The translations under genes and the position numbers were made by a program. A DNA stretch of 64,000 bases, taken from assembly GCF_030036535.1 (NCBI RefSeq), contig NZ_CP080387.1, forward strand, positions 558,001 through 622,000, read 5' to 3'. The stretch's first letter is position 1; every line of letters starts with the position of its first letter. The notes below the pieces were generated by a model. That model was not told the DNA's origin. It made no database searches and saw only the letters and a program-made list of their open reading frames with translations. Below, in pieces: positions 18,109-27,426 of the stretch. The stretch comes from Agrobacterium cucumeris. Its GTDB lineage: Bacteria > Pseudomonadota > Alphaproteobacteria > Rhizobiales > Rhizobiaceae.

Positions 18109-18202
18109 TGGATCACCTCCTTCCGATACGTTGAACATAACTAGAAGGTAGTACGATTCGTGAGTAATGCAAGAGGTGTTGCTTTAATCTGCCGCCGGAC
18201 AG

Positions 18203-18568
18203 TTATGCCGCATCTGCAGCCTTCACGTCGAATTCGAAGTGGATGCTGTCATAGGGAAACTCCACGCCGGTCTCGTTCCGGTCGATAATGCCGGCATGGA
18301 GGAGCGACGTCACATCGCGATGAACGGCCTGCACGTCCCGCCCGACCCGACGGGCAACCTCCCGGATGGAAAGCGGTCCCTGTCCGGCGAGAGCCTTAAC
18401 GATGGCAAGGCGCAATGGCGCGAGAATGCGGTGCAAATCCTCGTAACTGGAAAATTCGACTGATGGTTTCGCCTCCATCGGCTTTCCAGACATCGCCAGA
18501 TTTCCGGCGGTAACAAAGCGGCTCTTTATGTCCTTGATCGTGCTGAGACGGACAGTAAGCGCTGTCAT
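18203..18568 (-). CDS. HTH antitoxin of TumE-type module (HVO_A0114-like)
   Basis: A 121-residue winged-helix DNA-binding protein. The middle part LHRILAPLRLAIVKALAGQG, then LSIREVARRVGRDVQAVHRDV and LLHAGIID, is the helix-turn-helix layout of the HVO_A0114 family, which is the usual partner of TumE toxins. Its ATG overlaps the toxin stop by four bases (18565-18568), with toxin first and antitoxin second. The antitoxin probably represses the operon through the palindrome at the toxin start. Confidence 0.8.
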   Translation of the reverse strand: MTALTVRLSTIKDIKSRFVTAGNLAMSGKPMEAKPSVEFSSYEDLHRILAPLRLAIVKALAGQGPLSIREVARRVGRDVQAVHRDVTSLLHAGIIDRNETGVEFPYDSIHFEFDVKAADAA

Positions 18569-18858
18569 GACAAGATCCTTTCCATATCCGCTTCAAAAGC
18601 GTCGAACAGGGCTTCAAGTGAGGTGAATGTGATTACGTCTTCACGTCCATCCATATGACGATGATCGCCTTTGCCGCGTTCATTGTCATAACGCAAAACA
18701 CATCTCCCTTTGATCACCAGCGCGAGCCGATATTTGAACGGATGGAGACTTCCGGGAACAGGCTCAGGCAAATGCCACAGGACAACCTCAAAGAAGGCCG
18801 TTTCATCGATCACTTTACGCGTCTTTTGGAGCAAAACAGCCTTCATGTTGTTATTCAT
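18565..18858 (-). CDS. TumE-family toxin
   Basis: A 97-residue protein from ATG 18858 (93 residues from ATG 18846). The sequence KAVLLQKTRKVIDETAFFE, WHLPEPVPGSLHPFKYRL and CVLRYDNERGKGDHRH matches my memory of the TumE toxin family (formerly DUF6516), thought to act as an RNase. Both possible start codons lie inside a large perfect inverted repeat, which hints at tight autoregulation. Paired with the HTH antitoxin encoded immediately downstream. Confidence 0.82.
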   Translation of the reverse strand: MNNNMKAVLLQKTRKVIDETAFFEVVLWHLPEPVPGSLHPFKYRLALVIKGRCVLRYDNERGKGDHRHMDGREDVITFTSLEALFDAFEADMERILS

Positions 18859-18893
18859 GACAACATGAAGGCTTGTTGTCAATGAAAACAACA
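18838..18893 (-). promoter_or_regulatory. Operator/promoter of the TumE module
   Basis: A perfect 14-bp inverted repeat AGCCTTCATGTTGT/ACAACATGAAGGCT (18838-18851 and 18860-18873, 8-nt spacer) spans the toxin start codons. Next to it is a second dyad TGTTGT/ACAACA (18874-18879, 18888-18893), and TTGACA on the minus strand (18884-18879) is a possible -35 box. Confidence 0.65.
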
Positions 18894-18901
18894 CATGTGG
18901 T

Positions 18902-19915
18902 TCAAGACACTCGCATCACGATCTTGCCGATATGATTGCTGCTTTCCATCAGCCGGTGCGCTTCCACGACCTCATCCAGCGCAAAGACCCGGTTGATGAC
19001 CGGCGCGACCTTGCCGCTTTCGACGAGCGGCCAGACCAGTTCGGTGAGGTCGTCGCGGATGGCGCGTTTTTCGTCGGCGGTGCGTGGCCGCATGGTGGAG
19101 CCGGTGACGGTGAGGCGTTTGACCATGATGGGGCGCAAATCGACTTTCTCGGCCGTCGTGCCACCCAGAAAGGCGATGATGGAGAGGCAGCCGTCCCTGG
19201 CGAGTGCGGCGATGTTCTTTTCGAAATAGGCCGCACCGATCATGTCGAGAACCACATCCACACCCTTGCCGCCGGTCTCGGCCTTGATGACGGCGGCGAA
19301 ATCCTCTTCGCGGTAATTGATCGCCCGTCTGGCGCCAAGCTTGACGCAGGCGTCGCATTTTTCCGCGGAGCCGGCCGTCGCATAGACCTCAGCACCAAAG
19401 GCTTTGGCGAGCTGGATGGCTGTTGTGCCGATACCGCTGGTGCCGCCGTGGATCAGCACGCTTTCGCCTTCGGTGAGGCCCGCCATCTGGAAGAGATTGG
19501 CCCAGACCGTAAAGAAGGTTTCCGGCAGCGCTGCGGCTTTGATGGCATCATAACCCTTGGGGAAGGGCAGCGCCTGCCCGGCCGGCACGGTGCAATATTC
19601 CGCATAGCCGCCGCCATTGGCGAGCGCGCAGATTTTATCGCCCGGTTTGAATTCGGTCACACCTTCGCCGAGCGCAACCACTTCACCGGCAATTTCCAGG
19701 CCAAGGATCGGGCTTGCATCTTTGGGCGGCGGATAGATGCCCTGTCTCTGCGCGACATCGGGGCGGTTGACGCCCGCCGCCTCGACCTTGACCAGAATTT
19801 CGCCTTTGGCCGGTTTCGGCAAAGCCATCTGCGAAAGCCGCATGACCTCCGGGCCGCCATGGGAAGGAAGGTCGATGAAGCGCATTGTTTCGGGCAGGGT
19901 CGTGGGATCGGACAT
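18902..19915 (-). CDS. NAD(P)H quinone oxidoreductase (zeta-crystallin/PIG3-like)
   Basis: Zinc-free medium-chain dehydrogenase/reductase that reduces quinones or enones with NAD(P)H; 337 residues. GROES-like N-terminal domain ([21 protein letters not shown], then [18 protein letters not shown]) and Rossmann domain with nucleotide-binding [19 protein letters not shown]. No structural-zinc cysteine loop is seen. An in-frame TTG four codons upstream is less likely as a start. It lies 8 bp downstream of the TumE-promoter repeats on the same strand, but no shared function is evident. Confidence 0.88.
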   Translation of the reverse strand: MSDPTTLPETMRFIDLPSHGGPEVMRLSQMALPKPAKGEILVKVEAAGVNRPDVAQRQGIYPPPKDASPILGLEIAGEVVALGEGVTEFKPGDKICALANGGGYAEYCTVPAGQALPFPKGYDAIKAAALPETFFTVWANLFQMAGLTEGESVLIHGGTSGIGTTAIQLAKAFGAEVYATAGSAEKCDACVKLGARRAINYREEDFAAVIKAETGGKGVDVVLDMIGAAYFEKNIAALARDGCLSIIAFLGGTTAEKVDLRPIMVKRLTVTGSTMRPRTADEKRAIRDDLTELVWPLVESGKVAPVINRVFALDEVVEAHRLMESSNHIGKIVMRVS

Positions 19916-20047
19916 GGGCGAGGGCAACTCCCTGAGGATTGGCGTTACCTTAAAATGTAGGCCGGATGCGTCCTTTAGGGAAGGCGGCTCTTTGACGCTG
20001 GGGTACGTTGGGCGTTGTTGGTTCGCATGGGCGTGGAGTGAGCGGCT

Positions 20048-20208
20048 TTACCCCCCCTCTGCCCTGCCGGGCATCTCCCCCACAAGGAGGGAGACCATGC
20101 GCGGCGAGGTTTCGCCCTTATAAAAAGTTTGAGAATGGAACAGAGAAAGAGCCGCTTGCCGATCTCCCTCCTTGTGGGGGAGATGCCCGGCAGGGCAGAG
20201 GGGGGTAA
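20048..20208. repeat. Intergenic palindromic repeat, family 3
   Basis: About 160 bp with long inverted ends: CCCCCTCTGCCCTGCCGGGC, then ATCTCCCCCACAAGGAGG on the left and the complement on the right (CCTCCTTGTGGGGGAGATGC). The centre is unrelated to that of the second copy at 25001-25170. Open frames across it are only the repeat read as codons. Confidence 0.85.
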
Positions 20209-20255
20209 AGCCGCACACTCCGGGCCAACCGGATTCTAAACTCGCCCCTTGTTTC

Positions 20256-22058
20256 TCAATTTGTCTCGCCGAACACCCGGATGACCAGCCCGCCTTCGCT
20301 TTCCTTGGCGGCGGTTTTCACACTGGCGATTTCGCTGCCGATACGCTCGGGATTGGCGATGATCAGGCCTTTCGGCAGGGTGAGGACACCGATCGAGCAG
20401 CGCAGCAGGGCAAAATCCCGCTCATTGCCGCGGCGGTCGAGCCCGACCATGTGGCCGGCCTCGCGGTCCTCGGGCGAATAGAGTTCCGCCACGTCGTCGT
20501 GAAAATCGCTGAGCAGGCGTTCGAGGATTTCCGTCAGCTCTTCCACCGTCCAGTCACGCACGCCGACGAAGAAATCGTCGCCGCCAATATGGCCGAGAAA
20601 GCAGTCGCCAGCGAAAAAGTAGCGGCGCATCAGCGCTGAAAACAGGGTGATGGCGTGGTCGCCGGCGTTGAAGCCGTATTTATCGTTGAAGGGTTTGAAA
20701 TTGTCGAAGTCGCAATAGCAGAAGAACCGCGTCTCGTCGCCGTCGCCGCAGCTGTCGGCAATGAAGCCACCAATGGCGCGGTTGCCGGGCAGCGCGGTCA
20801 GCGGGTTCTGATCCTGCGCCATCTTCAGCTGTTTCTCATTGATGACCTTGATGAGCGAGGCCGCCGAGACGATGCCGGCATAACGCATGTTCTCGGTCAG
20901 GATGATGCAGGCGCTGCCGCCCATGCTGGCGAACATGTTCATCAGCTGGTCGGCATCCGCATCGAGGCCGACGATCGGCGCGGGATCGACGAAATGGGAA
21001 ATCGTGCGCTCATAAATCTTGTTCTTGAGCAGGTCGCGGCCGAAAGGCCGATAGATATATTCCTTGAGGTGATATTCGTTGATGACGCCGCGCGGTTCGC
21101 CATTGGCGTTGAGAACCGGGAAAAATGCCTGCTGCGGGTTTCTGCGAAACAACTCGAAGACATTGTCGACGCTGTCATGTTCATAGACGGTGGGAAGACG
21201 CTCGATTTCCCGGCGGATCAATATTTCGTCCAGCGACTGGCTGCTGCGCCGCGCCACACCCATGCGGTTGAGATGCGGAAAGCTCTCCGGTAGCTCGCTG
21301 GTGAAGACCGTCGGCCTGGCGATCAGCCAGCCCTGCACCAGATCGACGCCATATTCGCGGCAGGTCAGGAACTCCGCTTCCGTTTCGATGCCTTCGGCAA
21401 TCACCCGCACACCGAGAACATGGGCGATGTTGACGATATTGCGCACGAGGTGCTGCTTGCGCGGAAGATGATCGACGCCACTGATGAAGTGCCGGTCGAT
21501 CTTCAGGTAGTCCAGCGGATAGTCGCACAAAAGCTTCATCTCGCCGTGACCGGCGCCGAAATCATCGATCGCCAGCTTGAAGCCTTCCTTGCGCATGCGG
21601 GCAATCAGCGCCGTGAATTCCGGCACACTGGTATTGTCGAAACGTTCGGAAAGCTCAAAGCAGATGGAGGAGGCCGGAATGCCTGCCCGCGCCAGATGGC
21701 CGACCAGCTTGTCGAGAATGGCATCGCCATGCGGGATCAGCCGCACATCGAGATTGAGGAACAGCGTGGTGGAGGAAAAGTCGGGCAGGGTGGAGAACTT
21801 TGCCAGCGCCCGGCTTGCCAGCATCTGCTCGAAAGCCTTCAGTTCGCCATCGGCAGCAGCCTGGTCGAGAAGCGCCAGCGGATTGGCAAAACCAAGCCGG
21901 TCATGGCCGCGCATCAGCGATTCATAACCGAAAATCGTGCCCGTCGTCGCCTCGACAATCGGCTGAAACGCGGTTTCGAGCGCAAGTTTCGCCATGGGAA
22001 ACATATGCCCGGAGGCAAACCGCCTTATGACATCGTTCTCCATCGTGACGGCCTGCAT
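20256..22058 (-). CDS. EAL-CBS-GGDEF c-di-GMP turnover protein
   Basis: A 600-residue protein with the order EAL, tandem CBS-like segment, GGDEF. The EAL part has YESLMRG for the signature, NLDVR, AIDDFGAGH, YLKIDRHF, AEGIET and QGWLIARP, so the metal ligands look complete and phosphodiesterase activity is plausible. The middle (~280-410) has two CBS-like halves that could bind nucleotides. The C-terminal domain has GGDDF in place of GGDEF, a conservative change that may weaken cyclase activity. Start at MQAVTMEND with GGAG upstream, instead of an upstream in-frame ATG at 22175. Cytoplasmic; no membrane segment. Confidence 0.9.
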   Translation of the reverse strand: MQAVTMENDVIRRFASGHMFPMAKLALETAFQPIVEATTGTIFGYESLMRGHDRLGFANPLALLDQAAADGELKAFEQMLASRALAKFSTLPDFSSTTLFLNLDVRLIPHGDAILDKLVGHLARAGIPASSICFELSERFDNTSVPEFTALIARMRKEGFKLAIDDFGAGHGEMKLLCDYPLDYLKIDRHFISGVDHLPRKQHLVRNIVNIAHVLGVRVIAEGIETEAEFLTCREYGVDLVQGWLIARPTVFTSELPESFPHLNRMGVARRSSQSLDEILIRREIERLPTVYEHDSVDNVFELFRRNPQQAFFPVLNANGEPRGVINEYHLKEYIYRPFGRDLLKNKIYERTISHFVDPAPIVGLDADADQLMNMFASMGGSACIILTENMRYAGIVSAASLIKVINEKQLKMAQDQNPLTALPGNRAIGGFIADSCGDGDETRFFCYCDFDNFKPFNDKYGFNAGDHAITLFSALMRRYFFAGDCFLGHIGGDDFFVGVRDWTVEELTEILERLLSDFHDDVAELYSPEDREAGHMVGLDRRGNERDFALLRCSIGVLTLPKGLIIANPERIGSEIASVKTAAKESEGGLVIRVFGETN

Positions 22059-22242
22059 TTCGTTCTCCACAATTGGCCGGCCCCCCGTTATTGCATGGCG
22101 TGAAAAATCCGCCACAACGGGGCCGTTTCTTTTACGGCGAACAATTGCAGATGACAGGTCAACAAAAGCTTTCACGACTGTGAAGCTTTGATGAACGTTT
22201 TGTCACAACCCCCTCAATATAACGGGGTTGCCGGACAGGGCC

Positions 22243-22479
22243 TCAGGCCCGGCGCGCATGCCCGGTGTGAGCGGCGTAAAGTTCCGCAACATTCATGCGT
22301 TCCCGGTCCGCTTCGACCGGGGCGGAAGGCCTTGTTTCGTTATTGTGTTGGGCAGAGGCCGCCCATAGCCGCAGCGCGGCCCTGACGACCTCGCTGCCGG
22401 ATGCGTAAGCGCCGCAATTCACGGCTTCACGCATTCTTGCTGCCTGTTCCGGGGAAATCGATACTGTTACCATTGGCAT
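22243..22479 (-). CDS. ParD-like ribbon-helix-helix antitoxin, apparently orphan
   Basis: A 78-residue protein starting MPMVTVSISPEQAARMREAV, followed by CGAYASGSEVVRAALRLW, the ribbon-helix-helix pattern of ParD/CopG antitoxins. GGGAG lies eight bases before the ATG. ParD is normally followed by parE, but here the next minus-strand gene is the EAL/GGDEF gene at 22058 with no toxin frame between, so it looks like an orphan or a remnant. It may act only as a repressor or neutralise a toxin encoded elsewhere. Confidence 0.75.
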   Translation of the reverse strand: MPMVTVSISPEQAARMREAVNCGAYASGSEVVRAALRLWAASAQHNNETRPSAPVEADRERMNVAELYAAHTGHARRA

Positions 22480-22822
22480 GATATCACTCCCTTCTTTAAA
22501 CGCTGCGATCGAGCCCTTGATGTCCAATTTGCGGACCGGGTACCGTCGTGGTCTATGGCGGGCGTTTTTATCGTTTTTCGTCTGGCGCCGCTTCCAGCGA
22601 AATTTGTATCACTTCCCATATTAGCACGAAACGCGTTTCATTCCCAATTCGCAGTATATCACGGTTTAGTTTTTCCCCTGTGAGGAGGGAAAGCGAGCCG
22701 GATGCGAGCCGCGCCGCAGCGCAAGGTTCATCAGGTTGCTCGGTATTTATGAGATTATCGGAACAAGGCGGCGGAAAATATGATCCATCGCAAATCCGCG
22801 ACATAAAATGGCGCGTTTTTTA
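22480..22822. other. Intergenic region before betI
   Basis: About 340 bp between the ParD-like gene and the betI operator. Open frames exist on both strands (e.g. 22568-22804 minus) but none has a recognisable protein or a good ribosome binding site. Confidence 0.4.
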
Positions 22823-22842
22823 TTGATTGATCGATCAATCAA
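22823..22842 (+). promoter_or_regulatory. BetI operator
   Basis: A 20-bp perfect palindrome TTGATTGATCGATCAATCAA, 31 bp upstream of the betI ATG. It matches the pattern known for BetI repressor sites, where choline relieves repression of betIBA. Confidence 0.9.
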
Positions 22843-22873
22843 GAATAATTTGCCATCCGTCAAGGAGACGACT

Positions 22874-23494
22874 ATGCCCAAGATCGGAATGGAGCCTTTG
22901 CGCCGCAAGGCGCTTGTGGATGCGGCATTGCGCACCATCGGCCACCATGGTTCGCTGAATGTGACGATGTCTGACATTGCCCGGGAAGCGGGCGTGTCGG
23001 CGGCCCTTGCGCATCATTATTTCGGCAGCAAGCAGCAGCTTCTTCTGGAAACCATCCGCAGCCTGCTGCGCGACCTTAGGCGCGATGCCGTGGCGGCGCT
23101 GACCCGCGCTTCCGGCCCGCGCGAGAGGCTGAGCGCCATCGTGCACGTCTCCTTCCAGAGCGACCAGTTCACGCCGGAAACGGTGGCGGCATGGCTTGCC
23201 TTTTATGTCGAGGCGCAGCGTTCGGAGGAGACCCGGCGGCTGCTGGTGATTTATTCCCGCCGCCTGCGCTCCAACCTCATGGCAAGCCTCTCCCGGCTTT
23301 GCCCGCCCGATGACGCGGCGCGGATCGCCGAGGGGGCAGCGGCCCTGATCGACGGGCTCTATATCAGGCACAGCCTGCGTTCGGCCCCGCTTGGCATCGC
23401 CTCCGCGCCGGCGCTTGTCGAGGATTATTTCGACATGCAGCTCAAACACTATCCAGATGGACAGCGCCCCAAGCCGTCCATCCGCGTTCTTTAA
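22874..23494 (+). CDS. betI: TetR-family choline-responsive repressor BetI
   Basis: Represses its own glycine-betaine synthesis operon; choline acts as inducer. 206 residues. The N-terminal helix-turn-helix is visible in RRKALVDAALRTIGHHGSLN, VTMSDIAREAGVSAALAHHYFG, and the C-terminal ligand domain includes SFQSDQFTPETVAAWLAFYVEA, typical of BetI. Start MPKIGMEP with AAGGAGA upstream; an in-frame ATG at 22808 would place the operator inside the gene and is rejected. betB begins 12 bp after the stop. Confidence 0.95.
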   Translation: MPKIGMEPLRRKALVDAALRTIGHHGSLNVTMSDIAREAGVSAALAHHYFGSKQQLLLETIRSLLRDLRRDAVAALTRASGPRERLSAIVHVSFQSDQFTPETVAAWLAFYVEAQRSEETRRLLVIYSRRLRSNLMASLSRLCPPDDAARIAEGAAALIDGLYIRHSLRSAPLGIASAPALVEDYFDMQLKHYPDGQRPKPSIRVL

Positions 23495-23506
23495 GGAGAC
23501 TTCGAC

Positions 23507-24988
23507 ATGACCATCGCGACGCCGCTCAAGGCGCAGCCCAAAGCCTCGCATTTCATCGACGGCACCTATGTCGAAGACACTGCCGGCACAGTGATCGAGA
23601 GCATCTTTCCGGCCACCGGCGAGGTTATCGCAAGGCTGCATGCGGCAACCCCGGCGATTGTCGAGCGCGCCATCGCCTCGGCCAAACGCGCCCAGAAGGA
23701 ATGGGCGGCAATGAGCCCCATGGCCCGTGGCCGTATCCTCAAGCGTGCCGCCGATATCATGCGTGAACGCAACGATGCGCTTTCGACGCTGGAGACACTC
23801 GATACCGGCAAGCCGATCCAGGAAACCATTGTCGCCGACCCGACGTCCGGCGCGGATGCCTTCGAATTTTTCGGCGGCATCGCGCCTTCCGCGCTGAACG
23901 GCGATTACATCCCGCTCGGCGGCGATTTCGCCTATACCAAGCGCGTGCCGCTCGGCGTCTGCGTCGGCATCGGCGCATGGAACTATCCGCAGCAGATCGC
24001 CTGCTGGAAGGCGGCGCCCGCGCTGGTCTCCGGCAACGCCATGGTCTTCAAACCTTCGGAAAACACCCCGCTCGGCGCATTGAAGATCGCCGAAATCCTG
24101 ATCGAGGCCGGTCTGCCCAAGGGCCTGTTCAACGTCATTCAGGGTGATCGTGATACCGGCCCGCTATTGGTCAATCACCCCGATGTCGCCAAGGTCTCGC
24201 TCACCGGCTCGGTGCCGACCGGCCGCAAGGTGGCCGCCGCCGCCGCCGGGCATCTCAAGCACGTGACCATGGAACTCGGCGGCAAGTCGCCGCTGATCGT
24301 CTTCGACGACGCCGATATCGAAAGCGCCGTCGGCGGGGCCATGCTCGGCAATTTTTATTCCTCCGGCCAGGTCTGCTCCAACGGCACGCGCGTCTTCGTG
24401 CAGAAAAAGGCCAAGGACCGTTTCCTCGAAAATCTGAAGCGCCGCACCGAAGCGATGATCCTCGGTGATCCGCTCGATTATGCCACCCATCTCGGCCCGC
24501 TGGTTTCCAAGGCCCAGCAGGAGAAGGTTCTCGCCTATATCGAAAAGGGCAAGGCGGAAGGCGCGACGCTGGTGACCGGCGGCGGCATTCCCAACAATGT
24601 CTCGGGCGAGGGTGCCTATGTGCAGCCGACCGTTTTTGCCGACGTGACCGACAACATGACCATCGCCCGTGAGGAAATCTTCGGGCCGGTTATGTGTGTG
24701 CTGGATTTCGATGACGAGGATGAGGTTCTCACCCGCGCCAACGCCACCGAATTCGGGCTGGCCGGCGGCGTCTTCACCGCCGATCTTGCCCGCGCCCACC
24801 GTGTGGTCGATGCGCTCGAGGCGGGTACGCTTTGGATCAACACCTATAATCTCTGCCCGGTGGAAATCCCCTTCGGCGGCTCGAAACAATCCGGCTTCGG
24901 GCGGGAGAATTCGGCGGCGGCGCTCGAGCATTATAGCGAGTTGAAGACGGTTTATGTGAGCACGGGGAAGGTGGACGCGCCTTATTGA
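23507..24988 (+). CDS. betB: Betaine aldehyde dehydrogenase
   Basis: Oxidises betaine aldehyde to glycine betaine with NAD(P)+, the second step of the choline-to-betaine osmoprotection pathway. 493 residues. Aldehyde-dehydrogenase landmarks are [20 protein letters not shown], the [16 protein letters not shown] glutamate block, and the catalytic cysteine in [22 protein letters not shown] precedes the ATG. In many rhizobia betC (choline sulfatase) lies between betI and betB; it is absent here. Confidence 0.97.
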   Translation: MTIATPLKAQPKASHFIDGTYVEDTAGTVIESIFPATGEVIARLHAATPAIVERAIASAKRAQKEWAAMSPMARGRILKRAADIMRERNDALSTLETLDTGKPIQETIVADPTSGADAFEFFGGIAPSALNGDYIPLGGDFAYTKRVPLGVCVGIGAWNYPQQIACWKAAPALVSGNAMVFKPSENTPLGALKIAEILIEAGLPKGLFNVIQGDRDTGPLLVNHPDVAKVSLTGSVPTGRKVAAAAAGHLKHVTMELGGKSPLIVFDDADIESAVGGAMLGNFYSSGQVCSNGTRVFVQKKAKDRFLENLKRRTEAMILGDPLDYATHLGPLVSKAQQEKVLAYIEKGKAEGATLVTGGGIPNNVSGEGAYVQPTVFADVTDNMTIAREEIFGPVMCVLDFDDEDEVLTRANATEFGLAGGVFTADLARAHRVVDALEAGTLWINTYNLCPVEIPFGGSKQSGFGRENSAAALEHYSELKTVYVSTGKVDAPY

Positions 24989-25000
24989 CGGTTGGCGGGT

Positions 25001-25170
25001 GGGGCTTACCCCCCTCTGCCCTGCCGGGCATCTCCCCCACAAGGGGGGAGATCGATCTGCGGCGAGGTCCCGCCCATCTCCACGTTTGAGATTGAAGTGA
25101 CAAACGCGCGTCTTGCCGATCTCCCTCCTTGTGGGGGAGATGCCCGGCAGGGCAGAGGGGGGTAAGCCCC
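25001..25170. repeat. Intergenic palindromic repeat, family 3
   Basis: Second copy of the repeat at 20048-20208: outer arms GGGGCTTACCCCCCTCTGCC and the complementary end at 25151-25170, inner arms CATCTCCCCCACAAGG and CCTTGTGGGGGAGATG. It sits between betB and betA, so it must be transcribed within the betIBA message. Confidence 0.85.
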
Positions 25171-25204
25171 ACCCAAAACCGGAACCCTTGGGAAAGAAAC
25201 GGTA

Positions 25205-26854
25205 ATGCAAGCAGATTACATCATCGTCGGCTCCGGCTCCGCAGGTTCCGCCATCGCCTATCGCTTGTCGGAGGACGGTCGTTATTCCGTCATCGTCATC
25301 GAGGCCGGGGGGTCGGATTTCGGCCCCTTCATCCAGATGCCGGCCGCACTCGCCTGGCCGATGAGCATGAAGCGTTACAATTGGGGTTACCACTCCGAAC
25401 CCGAACCGAACCTCAACAACCGCCGCATCACCGCACCCCGCGGCAAGGTCATCGGCGGCTCGTCCTCCATCAACGGTCTCGTCTACGTGCGCGGCCATGC
25501 CGAGGATTTCAACCGCTGGGAAGAACTCGGCGCGCAGGGATGGGCCTATGCGGATGTGCTGCCCTATTTCAAGCGCATGGAACACAGCCATGGCGGCGAA
25601 GAAGGCTGGCGCGGCACGGATGGGCCGCTGCATGTGCAGCGCGGCCCGGTGAATAATCCGCTGTTCCACGCCTTCATTCAGGCCGGCGCGCAGGCCGGCT
25701 TCGAGCTGACCGACGACTATAACGGCTCCAAGCAGGAAGGTTTCGGCCTGATGGAGCAGACCATCCACAACGGCCGTCGCTGGTCCGCCGCCAATGCTTA
25801 TCTGCGGCCGGCGCTGAAGCGCGGCAATGTTACGCTGGTTGGCGGTTTCGCCCGCAAGATCGTCATCGACAATGGCCGCGCCGTGGGTGTGGAGATCGAG
25901 CGCAAGGGCGTGGTCGAAACCATCAAGGCCAATCGCGAAGTCATCGTGTCCGCATCCTCATTCAATTCGCCGAAGCTGCTGATGCTGTCGGGCATCGGCC
26001 CCGCTGCGCATCTGAAGGACATGGGCATCGAGGTGAAGGCGGATCGTCCGGGTGTGGGCGCAAACCTCCAGGACCATATGGAGTTCTATTTCCAGCAGGT
26101 CTCCACCAAACCGGTCTCGTTATATTCCTGGCTGCCATGGTTCTGGCAGGGCGTGGCCGGCGCGCAATGGCTGCTGTCGAAAGGCGGGCTTGGCGCTTCC
26201 AACCAGTTCGAGGCCTGCGCCTTCCTGCGCTCCGCACCGGGCCTGAAGCAGCCTGATATCCAGTATCATTTCCTGCCCGTCGCCATTTCCTATGACGGCA
26301 AGGCGGCGGCGAAAAGCCATGGTTTTCAGGTGCATGTCGGCTACAACCTGTCGAAATCACGCGGCAACGTCACGCTGCGCTCAGCCGATCCGAAGGATGA
26401 TCCGGTCATTCGTTTCAACTATATGAGCCACCCGGAAGACTGGGAAAAATTCCGCCATTGCGTGCGTCTGACCCGCGAAATCTTCAGCCAGAAAGCTTTC
26501 GACGATTTTCGCGGACCGGAAATCCAGCCGGGTGAAAAAGTGGCGAGCGACGATGAGATCGACGCCTTTTTGCGGGAGCATCTGGAAAGCGCCTATCACC
26601 CCTGCGGCACCTGCCGGATGGGCGACAGGGACGATCCGATGGCTGTCGTCGATCCCGAATGCCGGGTCATCGGCGTGGAGGGCCTGCGTGTCGCCGACAG
26701 TTCGATCTTCCCGCATGTGACCTATGGCAACCTCAACGGCCCGTCGATCATGACCGGCGAAAAGGCCGCCGATCATATTCTCGGCAAAACCCCGTTGCCG
26801 CGTTCCAATCAGGAACCGTGGGCGAACCCGCGCGCGGCCGTCAGCGACCGGTGA
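25205..26854 (+). CDS. betA: Choline dehydrogenase
   Basis: FAD enzyme of the GMC oxidoreductase family that oxidises choline to betaine aldehyde, feeding electrons to the respiratory chain. 549 residues. N-terminal Rossmann motif [22 protein letters not shown] signature blocks [19 protein letters not shown] and [19 protein letters not shown], and the C-terminal catalytic region [10 protein letters not shown] followed by [18 protein letters not shown]. Peripheral membrane association is usual for the family. Third gene of betIBA, separated from betB by a 170-bp mosaic repeat. Confidence 0.97.
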   Translation: MQADYIIVGSGSAGSAIAYRLSEDGRYSVIVIEAGGSDFGPFIQMPAALAWPMSMKRYNWGYHSEPEPNLNNRRITAPRGKVIGGSSSINGLVYVRGHAEDFNRWEELGAQGWAYADVLPYFKRMEHSHGGEEGWRGTDGPLHVQRGPVNNPLFHAFIQAGAQAGFELTDDYNGSKQEGFGLMEQTIHNGRRWSAANAYLRPALKRGNVTLVGGFARKIVIDNGRAVGVEIERKGVVETIKANREVIVSASSFNSPKLLMLSGIGPAAHLKDMGIEVKADRPGVGANLQDHMEFYFQQVSTKPVSLYSWLPWFWQGVAGAQWLLSKGGLGASNQFEACAFLRSAPGLKQPDIQYHFLPVAISYDGKAAAKSHGFQVHVGYNLSKSRGNVTLRSADPKDDPVIRFNYMSHPEDWEKFRHCVRLTREIFSQKAFDDFRGPEIQPGEKVASDDEIDAFLREHLESAYHPCGTCRMGDRDDPMAVVDPECRVIGVEGLRVADSSIFPHVTYGNLNGPSIMTGEKAADHILGKTPLPRSNQEPWANPRAAVSDR

Positions 26855-26857
26855 GGA

Positions 26858-27157
26858 TCAATGGTAATCATCCTCGCGCTGGTGGCGGACGGCGGCGATG
26901 GTGACGGTTTCCGGGCTGTCGATGCGGAACAGCACGACATATCCGGAGGAGCCGAAAGGAACGAGGAGTTCGCGCATCAGGCTGTTTTCCGCAGATGCCT
27001 TGCGGCAACTGAAGGGAAAGTCGCTAAGGATCTCTAATCCTGCCCTGATGGCGCGGATCGCTTTCTCCGCCACATCGATATCATAGGCAATCAGAAAGTC
27101 GTAAATTCGGTCAAAATCACCCAGCGCTTCTTCAGTATAGCGAAGCTCATACGTCAT
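26858..27157 (-). CDS. ParE/RelE-family toxin
   Basis: A 99-residue protein of the ParE/RelE fold: YELRYTEEALGDFDRIYDFL at the N-terminus, SDFPFSCRKAS in the centre, RELLVPFGSSGYVVLFRID and the C-terminal VTIAAVRHQREDDY, where the terminal HQRE/D pattern is typical of ParE-like gyrase poisons. Its start overlaps the stop of the upstream antitoxin gene by four bases. It converges on betA, with only 3 bp between the stops. Confidence 0.85.
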   Translation of the reverse strand: MTYELRYTEEALGDFDRIYDFLIAYDIDVAEKAIRAIRAGLEILSDFPFSCRKASAENSLMRELLVPFGSSGYVVLFRIDSPETVTIAAVRHQREDDYH

Positions 27158-27426
27158 TTCCGCTTCGCGGCTTTCGCAGCATCAAGTTTTCTTTGCATCA
27201 TCGAGAGAACATCGTCTGTGGTATAATAAATCCCAGTACGCTCCGCCTCTTCGAGAGATGCCAAACCGCGTGCGATAAACTCCGCCTGTGATTTGCGGAT
27301 CTCCACCTGCCTGCGCACGGAATCTTCAACGAAGGAGGAGAGCGTCTCGCCGTCCTTCAGCACGCTTTCCGCCGCCTCGCGAAAATCCGCCGTTACCCGC
27401 AGCGAAGGCAATGTTGCCGTTTTCAT
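27154..27426 (-). CDS. Antitoxin partner of the ParE-like toxin
   Basis: A 90-residue protein: a short beta-like N-terminus (ATLPSLRVTADFREAAESVL), then GETLSSFVEDSVRRQVEIRK, resembling the ribbon-helix-helix region of ParD/YlcI-type antitoxins, and a helical C-terminus ending AAKAAKRK that would wrap the toxin. The TA order is antitoxin then toxin. Upstream, around 27427-27460, there is an imperfect dyad centred on GCAATTGC that may be the autoregulatory site. Confidence 0.78.
   Translation of the reverse strand: MKTATLPSLRVTADFREAAESVLKDGETLSSFVEDSVRRQVEIRKSQAEFIARGLASLEEAERTGIYYTTDDVLSMMQRKLDAAKAAKRK

Noticed and set aside
18109..18124. GGATCACCTCCTTCCG looks like the 3' end of 16S rRNA
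   Set aside because: There is no other rRNA sequence nearby; on the opposite strand it is a near-perfect ribosome binding site before a small ORF.
20008..20208. Short frame within the repeat at 20 kb
   Set aside because: It is the repeat itself read as codons; the same sequence appears in other repeat copies.
22568..22804. 78-codon minus-strand frame before betI
   Set aside because: No ribosome binding site, no recognisable protein; composition like intergenic DNA.
23495..25204. betC (choline sulfatase) in the bet operon
   Set aside because: betI to betB is a 12-bp gap and betB to betA holds only the repeat.
24164..25768. A 534-codon minus-strand frame over betB, the family-3 repeat and betA
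   Set aside because: Antisense to two certain genes and translating through a palindromic repeat; no domain seen.
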